A DNA stretch of 64,000 nt from Neorhizobium huautlense (lineage in GTDB: Bacteria > Pseudomonadota > Alphaproteobacteria > Rhizobiales > Rhizobiaceae), in NCBI RefSeq assembly GCF_030811685.1, contig NZ_JAUSRF010000010.1, positions 169,756 to 233,755 on the forward strand, written 5' to 3'. Made by a program: the position numbers and the translations under genes. The notes beneath the pieces are model-generated. The model was not told where the DNA came from and ran no database searches. It saw only the letters and a program-made list of their open reading frames with translations. This document shows, piece by piece, positions 60,290 to 64,000 of this stretch (position 1 is its first letter; each line of letters opens with the position of its first letter).

Positions 60290-61372
60290 ATGACGGAACT
60301 CGATACACTGAAGAGCGCTCTCCTCGCCGAGATCGCCGGTGCCGGTAATGAGGCGGCCATCGAAGCTGTCCGCGTTTCGGCGCTTGGCAAGAAGGGCTCG
60401 GTTTCCGAGCTCCTGAAAACGCTGGGTTCGATGACGCCGGAAGAGCGCCAGAACCGGGGTGCGGCCATCAACGCGCTGAAGACCGAAATCACCGACGCGA
60501 TCACCGCGCGCAAGACGGTTCTGAAGGATGCGGCGATCAATGATCGTCTGAAAGCCGAAACGCTGGACGTATCACTGCCGGTGCGTTCGTCTCCTGCAGA
60601 GCGTGGCCGTATCCATCCGATCAGCCAGATCACCGACGAAATCACCGCCATCTTCGCCGACATGGGTTTTTCCATCGCCGAAGGCCCGGATGTCGAAACC
60701 GACTATTACAACTTCACGGCCCTGAATTTCCCGGAAGGCCACCCGGCCCGCGAAATGCACGACACCTTCTTCTTCCAGCCGGATGAAAAGGGTGAGCGCA
60801 AGGTTCTGCGCACCCATACGTCGCCCGTTCAGGTGCGCACGATGGAAGCGCAGGAGCCGCCGATCCGTATCGTCATCCCGGGCAAGACCTATCGTCAGGA
60901 CAGTGACGCCACGCATTCGCCGATGTTCCACCAGGTCGAAGGTCTGGTCATCGACAAGAAGGCGCATGTCGGCAACCTGCGTTGGGTTCTGGAAGAATTC
61001 TGCAAGACCTTCTTCGAGGTCGACAGCGTCGTCATGCGTTTCCGCCCGTCCTTCTTCCCGTTCACCGAACCGTCCTTCGAAGTGGACATCCAGTGCGACC
61101 GCTCGGGCCCGATCGTGAAGTTCGGCGAGGGCACCGACTGGATGGAAATTCTCGGCTGCGGCATGGTGCATCCGAACGTGCTGCGTTCCGGCGGTCTCGA
61201 TCCAGACGAATACCAGGGTTTTGCCTGGGGCATGGGCCTCGACCGCATCGCCATGCTGAAATACGGCATGCCGGACCTGCGCGATTTCTTCAACGCCGAC
61301 GTGCGCTGGATGAACCATTACGGTTTTCGCCCGCTCGACATGCCGACCCTGTTCGGCGGTCTCAGCCAGTAA
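60290..61372 (+). CDS. pheS: Phenylalanyl-tRNA synthetase alpha subunit
   Basis: A 360-residue class II synthetase subunit of normal length. An N-terminal coiled region ([20 protein letters not shown]) binds tRNA; the catalytic core has the motif 1 region [13 protein letters not shown], motif 2 around [20 protein letters not shown] and motif 3 [31 protein letters not shown] is also diagnostic. It charges tRNA-Phe as an alpha2-beta2 enzyme with PheT, encoded 29 bases downstream. Confidence 0.98.
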   Translation: MTELDTLKSALLAEIAGAGNEAAIEAVRVSALGKKGSVSELLKTLGSMTPEERQNRGAAINALKTEITDAITARKTVLKDAAINDRLKAETLDVSLPVRSSPAERGRIHPISQITDEITAIFADMGFSIAEGPDVETDYYNFTALNFPEGHPAREMHDTFFFQPDEKGERKVLRTHTSPVQVRTMEAQEPPIRIVIPGKTYRQDSDATHSPMFHQVEGLVIDKKAHVGNLRWVLEEFCKTFFEVDSVVMRFRPSFFPFTEPSFEVDIQCDRSGPIVKFGEGTDWMEILGCGMVHPNVLRSGGLDPDEYQGFAWGMGLDRIAMLKYGMPDLRDFFNADVRWMNHYGFRPLDMPTLFGGLSQ

Positions 61373-61401
61373 TTTGAGCGCGTAAGCGAAGGATCAAAAA
61401 C

Positions 61402-63843
61402 ATGAAGTTCACGCTTTCCTGGCTCAAGGATCATCTTGAGACCGACGCCACTCTCGATCAGATCTGCGAGCGCCTGTCGGCGATCGGTCTCGAAGTCGAG
61501 GATGTCGATGACAAGGCCGCCTACAAGCCTTTCGTCATCGCAAAGGTTCTGTCGGCAGAAAAACACCCAGAGGCCGATCGCCTCAAAGTTCTGTCGGTCG
61601 ATGCCGGCCCGGATGTCAACGGCGGCAAGCCGCTGCAGATCGTCTGCGGTGCCCCGAATGCCCGCGCCGGTCTGGTCGGCGCCTTGGCGCGTCCGGGCGA
61701 TTATGTGCCGGGTATCGATGTCACACTGTCTGTCGGAAAGATCCGCGGTGTCGAAAGCCACGGCATGATGTGCTCGGAAAAAGAGCTAAACATGTCGGAA
61801 GACCATAACGGCATCATCGACCTTCCGGCCGATGCGCCGATCGGCACATCGTTTGCGGCCTATGCCGGCATCGACGATCCGATGATCGAAATCAACCTGA
61901 CGCCGAACCGTCCGGACTGCACGTCGATCTACGGCATCGCCCGCGATCTGGCCGCCTCCGGCCTCGGCACGCTGAAGGTCCCGGCCGCTCCTGCGTTGAA
62001 GCTCGAAGGCGAAACTTCGGTCGGCCTCACCATCGACCTAGATGACGAAAAGCTTTGCCCCGGTTTCGGTCTGCGTCTCGTGCGCGGCGTGAAGAACGGC
62101 CCGAGCCCGGCCTGGATGCAGACGCGCCTCAAGGCCATCGGTCTTCGCCCGATCAATGCGCTGGTCGATATCACCAATTACATGACCTTCGATCAGGGCC
62201 GGCCGATGCACGTGTTCGACGCTGCCAAGGTCAAGGGCGATCTTGTCGTGCGTCGCGCCACTGAAGGCGAGACGGTGCTGGCGCTCGATACCCGCGAATA
62301 CAAGCTCGGCCCGAACAATGTTGTCATCGCCGATGACAACGGCGTCGAATCGATCGGCGGCATCATGGGCGGCGAACATTCCGGTTGCGATGAAAACACC
62401 ACCGACGTGCTGATCGAATCGGCACTTTGGGATCCGATCAACATCGCCAAGTCCGGCCGTGCGCTCGGCATCATCACCGATGCGCGTTACCGCTTTGAGC
62501 GTGGCGTAGACCCGGAATATATGGTTCCCGGTCTCGACCGCACCACCCAGCTGGTACTGGAGCTTTGCGGTGGCGTGGCCGCCAAGGAAAAGATCGTCGG
62601 TTACAAGGGGTATGAGGCCAAGACGGTCGATTTCCCCTATTCAGAAGTCAAGCGCCTGACCGGCCTTGATATCTCCACCGATGAAAGCCGCGACATCCTG
62701 ACCCGCCTCGGTTTTTCCGTCGAAGGCGTTGGCGATGTGGGTTCGGTATCCGTGAAGGTGCCGTCTTGGCGTCCCGACGTCGATGGCAAGGCCGATCTCG
62801 TCGAAGAGGTCATGCGCATCCATGGCGTCGACCAGATCAAGCCGGAGCCGCTGGAAAAGCTCTCCGCCATCAACGGCCGTATCCTGACGACGCTGCAGGT
62901 TCGCACTCGCACCGCCAAGCGTGCGCTCGCGTCGCGCGGCATGCTGGAAGCTGTCACATGGTCCTTCATCCCGGAAGACCAGGCAAAGCTTTTTGGTGGT
63001 GGTTCGCCGTCGCTGAAGCTGGCCAACCCTATCGCGGCCGACATGTCCGACATGCGTCCGTCGCTTCTTCCGGGCCTGCTGATGGCTGCCCAGCGCAACG
63101 CCGACAAGGGTTTTGGCGATGTGGCGATCTTCGAAGTGTCGGGCACCTACGAGACCGATACGCCGGAAGGCCAGCGTCGTGTTGCCGGCGGCATCCGTCG
63201 TGGCACCGCCTCCATCAATGGCGCCGGCCGCATGTGGTCGAATGCCGCCAAGGGCGGCGGCAAGCCGGTGGACGTTTATGACGCCAAGGCCGACGCGCTT
63301 GCCGTGATCGAAGCCTGCGGCCTGCCGATGGGCAATGTGCAGATCGAGCAGGGCGGTCCCGCATGGTACCATCCGGGCCGTTCCGGCACGATCAAGATGG
63401 GTCCAAAAATCATCCTCGGCACGTTTGGCGAATTTCATCCGAAGACGCTGGATGCGCTGGATATTTCCGGTGCGCTCTGCGGTTTCGAAATCTATCTCGA
63501 TGCCATGGCCGAGCCGAAGAAAAAGGCAACCCGTACAAAGCCGGGCCTCGAGCTTTCGCCCTTCCAGGTGGTCAAGCGCGATTTTGCCTTTGTCGTCGGT
63601 TCCGAGGTCGAGGCCGGTGCCATCATCAAGGCGGCACAGAGTGCCGACCGCAAGCTGATCACCGGCGTCAATGTGTTTGACGTTTTTGCCGGCGCATCGC
63701 TGGGTGAGGACAAGAAGTCGGTTGCGATCGAAGTGCTGATCCAGCCGGTCGACAAGACGCTGACCGACGAGGATTTCGACGCTCTGACGAAAAAGATCGT
63801 CGCCAATGTCGAGAAGGTCACCGGCGGCGTTCTGCGCGCCTGA
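61402..63843 (+). CDS. pheT: Phenylalanyl-tRNA synthetase beta subunit
   Basis: An 813-residue subunit with the full bacterial layout: N-terminal tRNA-binding (OB) domain at about 40-150 ([20 protein letters not shown]), B3/B4 domain (about 210-370), B5 domain (about 395-480) and a C-terminal FDX-ACB anticodon-binding domain (about 715-813, [15 protein letters not shown] onward). The catalytic-like domain includes [20 protein letters not shown]. It edits mischarged Tyr-tRNA and completes the PheS holoenzyme. Confidence 0.98.
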   Translation: MKFTLSWLKDHLETDATLDQICERLSAIGLEVEDVDDKAAYKPFVIAKVLSAEKHPEADRLKVLSVDAGPDVNGGKPLQIVCGAPNARAGLVGALARPGDYVPGIDVTLSVGKIRGVESHGMMCSEKELNMSEDHNGIIDLPADAPIGTSFAAYAGIDDPMIEINLTPNRPDCTSIYGIARDLAASGLGTLKVPAAPALKLEGETSVGLTIDLDDEKLCPGFGLRLVRGVKNGPSPAWMQTRLKAIGLRPINALVDITNYMTFDQGRPMHVFDAAKVKGDLVVRRATEGETVLALDTREYKLGPNNVVIADDNGVESIGGIMGGEHSGCDENTTDVLIESALWDPINIAKSGRALGIITDARYRFERGVDPEYMVPGLDRTTQLVLELCGGVAAKEKIVGYKGYEAKTVDFPYSEVKRLTGLDISTDESRDILTRLGFSVEGVGDVGSVSVKVPSWRPDVDGKADLVEEVMRIHGVDQIKPEPLEKLSAINGRILTTLQVRTRTAKRALASRGMLEAVTWSFIPEDQAKLFGGGSPSLKLANPIAADMSDMRPSLLPGLLMAAQRNADKGFGDVAIFEVSGTYETDTPEGQRRVAGGIRRGTASINGAGRMWSNAAKGGGKPVDVYDAKADALAVIEACGLPMGNVQIEQGGPAWYHPGRSGTIKMGPKIILGTFGEFHPKTLDALDISGALCGFEIYLDAMAEPKKKATRTKPGLELSPFQVVKRDFAFVVGSEVEAGAIIKAAQSADRKLITGVNVFDVFAGASLGEDKKSVAIEVLIQPVDKTLTDEDFDALTKKIVANVEKVTGGVLRA

Positions 63844-63872
63844 TCGCGCTTACCTGCTGACCAAATGAAGAA

Positions 63873-63944
63873 AGCCCGCCGTTGATGAAACGGCGGGCTC
63901 AGACTGCTGACAAACCCCGTCATTTTTTGGCGGGGTTTTGTTTT
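63873..63944 (+). terminator. Two hairpins after pheT
   Basis: First AGCCCGCCGTT (63873-63883) with AACGGCGGGCT (63889-63899), no T-run. Then AAACCCCG (63912-63919) with CGGGGTTT (63931-63938), followed by TGTTTT. The second is the likelier terminator. Confidence 0.75.
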
Positions 63945-64000
63945 ATGCGAACCACCGGGTTTGCCGGCCGCGTTCGAATGAGGCAATGAAGATCCTTCTG

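Noticed and set aside
63986..64000. ATG at the right edge (ATGAAGATCCTTCTG)
   Set aside because: Only five codons are visible, so whether a gene starts here cannot be judged.

Overview
The window is a chromosomal segment of a GC-rich alphaproteobacterium, most likely a Rhizobiaceae member close to Agrobacterium/Rhizobium. The pointers are a complete Tad/Cpa (Ctp-type) pilus locus, a GlgE-TreS/maltokinase-GlgB cluster, an MbfA-type ferritin/VIT iron exporter with an Irr-like operator at its start, CtrA-like TTAA-N7-TTAA sites, and many Rhizobiales-type small proteins (DUF982, KTSC, small proteins with an ESFPASDPP tail). No insertion sequence, prophage, CRISPR array or resistance island is visible. 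Gene density is high and base composition is even, so this reads as core genome.

Layout. 1-4.7 kb: tail of an AcuI/YhdH-type reductase, small proteins, Dps, an Old Yellow Enzyme homologue, and a stand-alone receiver protein. 4.7-13.8 kb (minus): glgB, a treS-maltokinase fusion, a very long glgE and a DUF982 gene, which together convert trehalose to maltose, maltose-1-phosphate and branched alpha-glucan. 14-15.4 kb: small proteins and tRNA-Ser(GGA). 15.6-27.4 kb: a nucleoside uptake and salvage region with a BMP-type ABC transporter, cdd, purine nucleoside phosphorylase, deoC and deoA on plus, and upp, add and deoB on minus. It takes nucleosides in, splits them to bases plus deoxyribose/ribose phosphates, and feeds these into central metabolism.

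27.5-39.6 kb: the Tad pilus locus. Two TadE-like pseudopilins and a stand-alone secretin-N-domain protein lie on minus; the Flp pilin, cpaA-F, tadB and tadC on plus; tadD on minus. 39.7-45.3 kb: an M17 aminopeptidase, a MarR-like regulator, an NlpC/P60 hydrolase, tRNA-Leu(CAG), a SelW-like protein and xseA. 45.5-49.2 kb: a GT-C-like membrane protein, a polyprenyl-phosphate GT2 and a GtrA flippase, resembling a gtr glycan-modification module. 49.2-57.7 kb: oxidoreductases, an M15-like protein, an orphan Tat-exported TRAP binding protein, MbfA, a DHFR-like protein, a transglutaminase-like peptidase and a hydrolase. 57.9-63.9 kb: infC (ATT start), rpmI, rplT, a kinase-like gene, pheS and pheT.

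The most interesting points are the GlgE with an apparently inactive extra amylase-like half, the candidate CtrA, Irr and EcfG sites, the separate pilus N-domain protein beside the pilin, and competing hairpins between infC and rpmI. All functions are read from sequence motifs and family knowledge; no database search was run.
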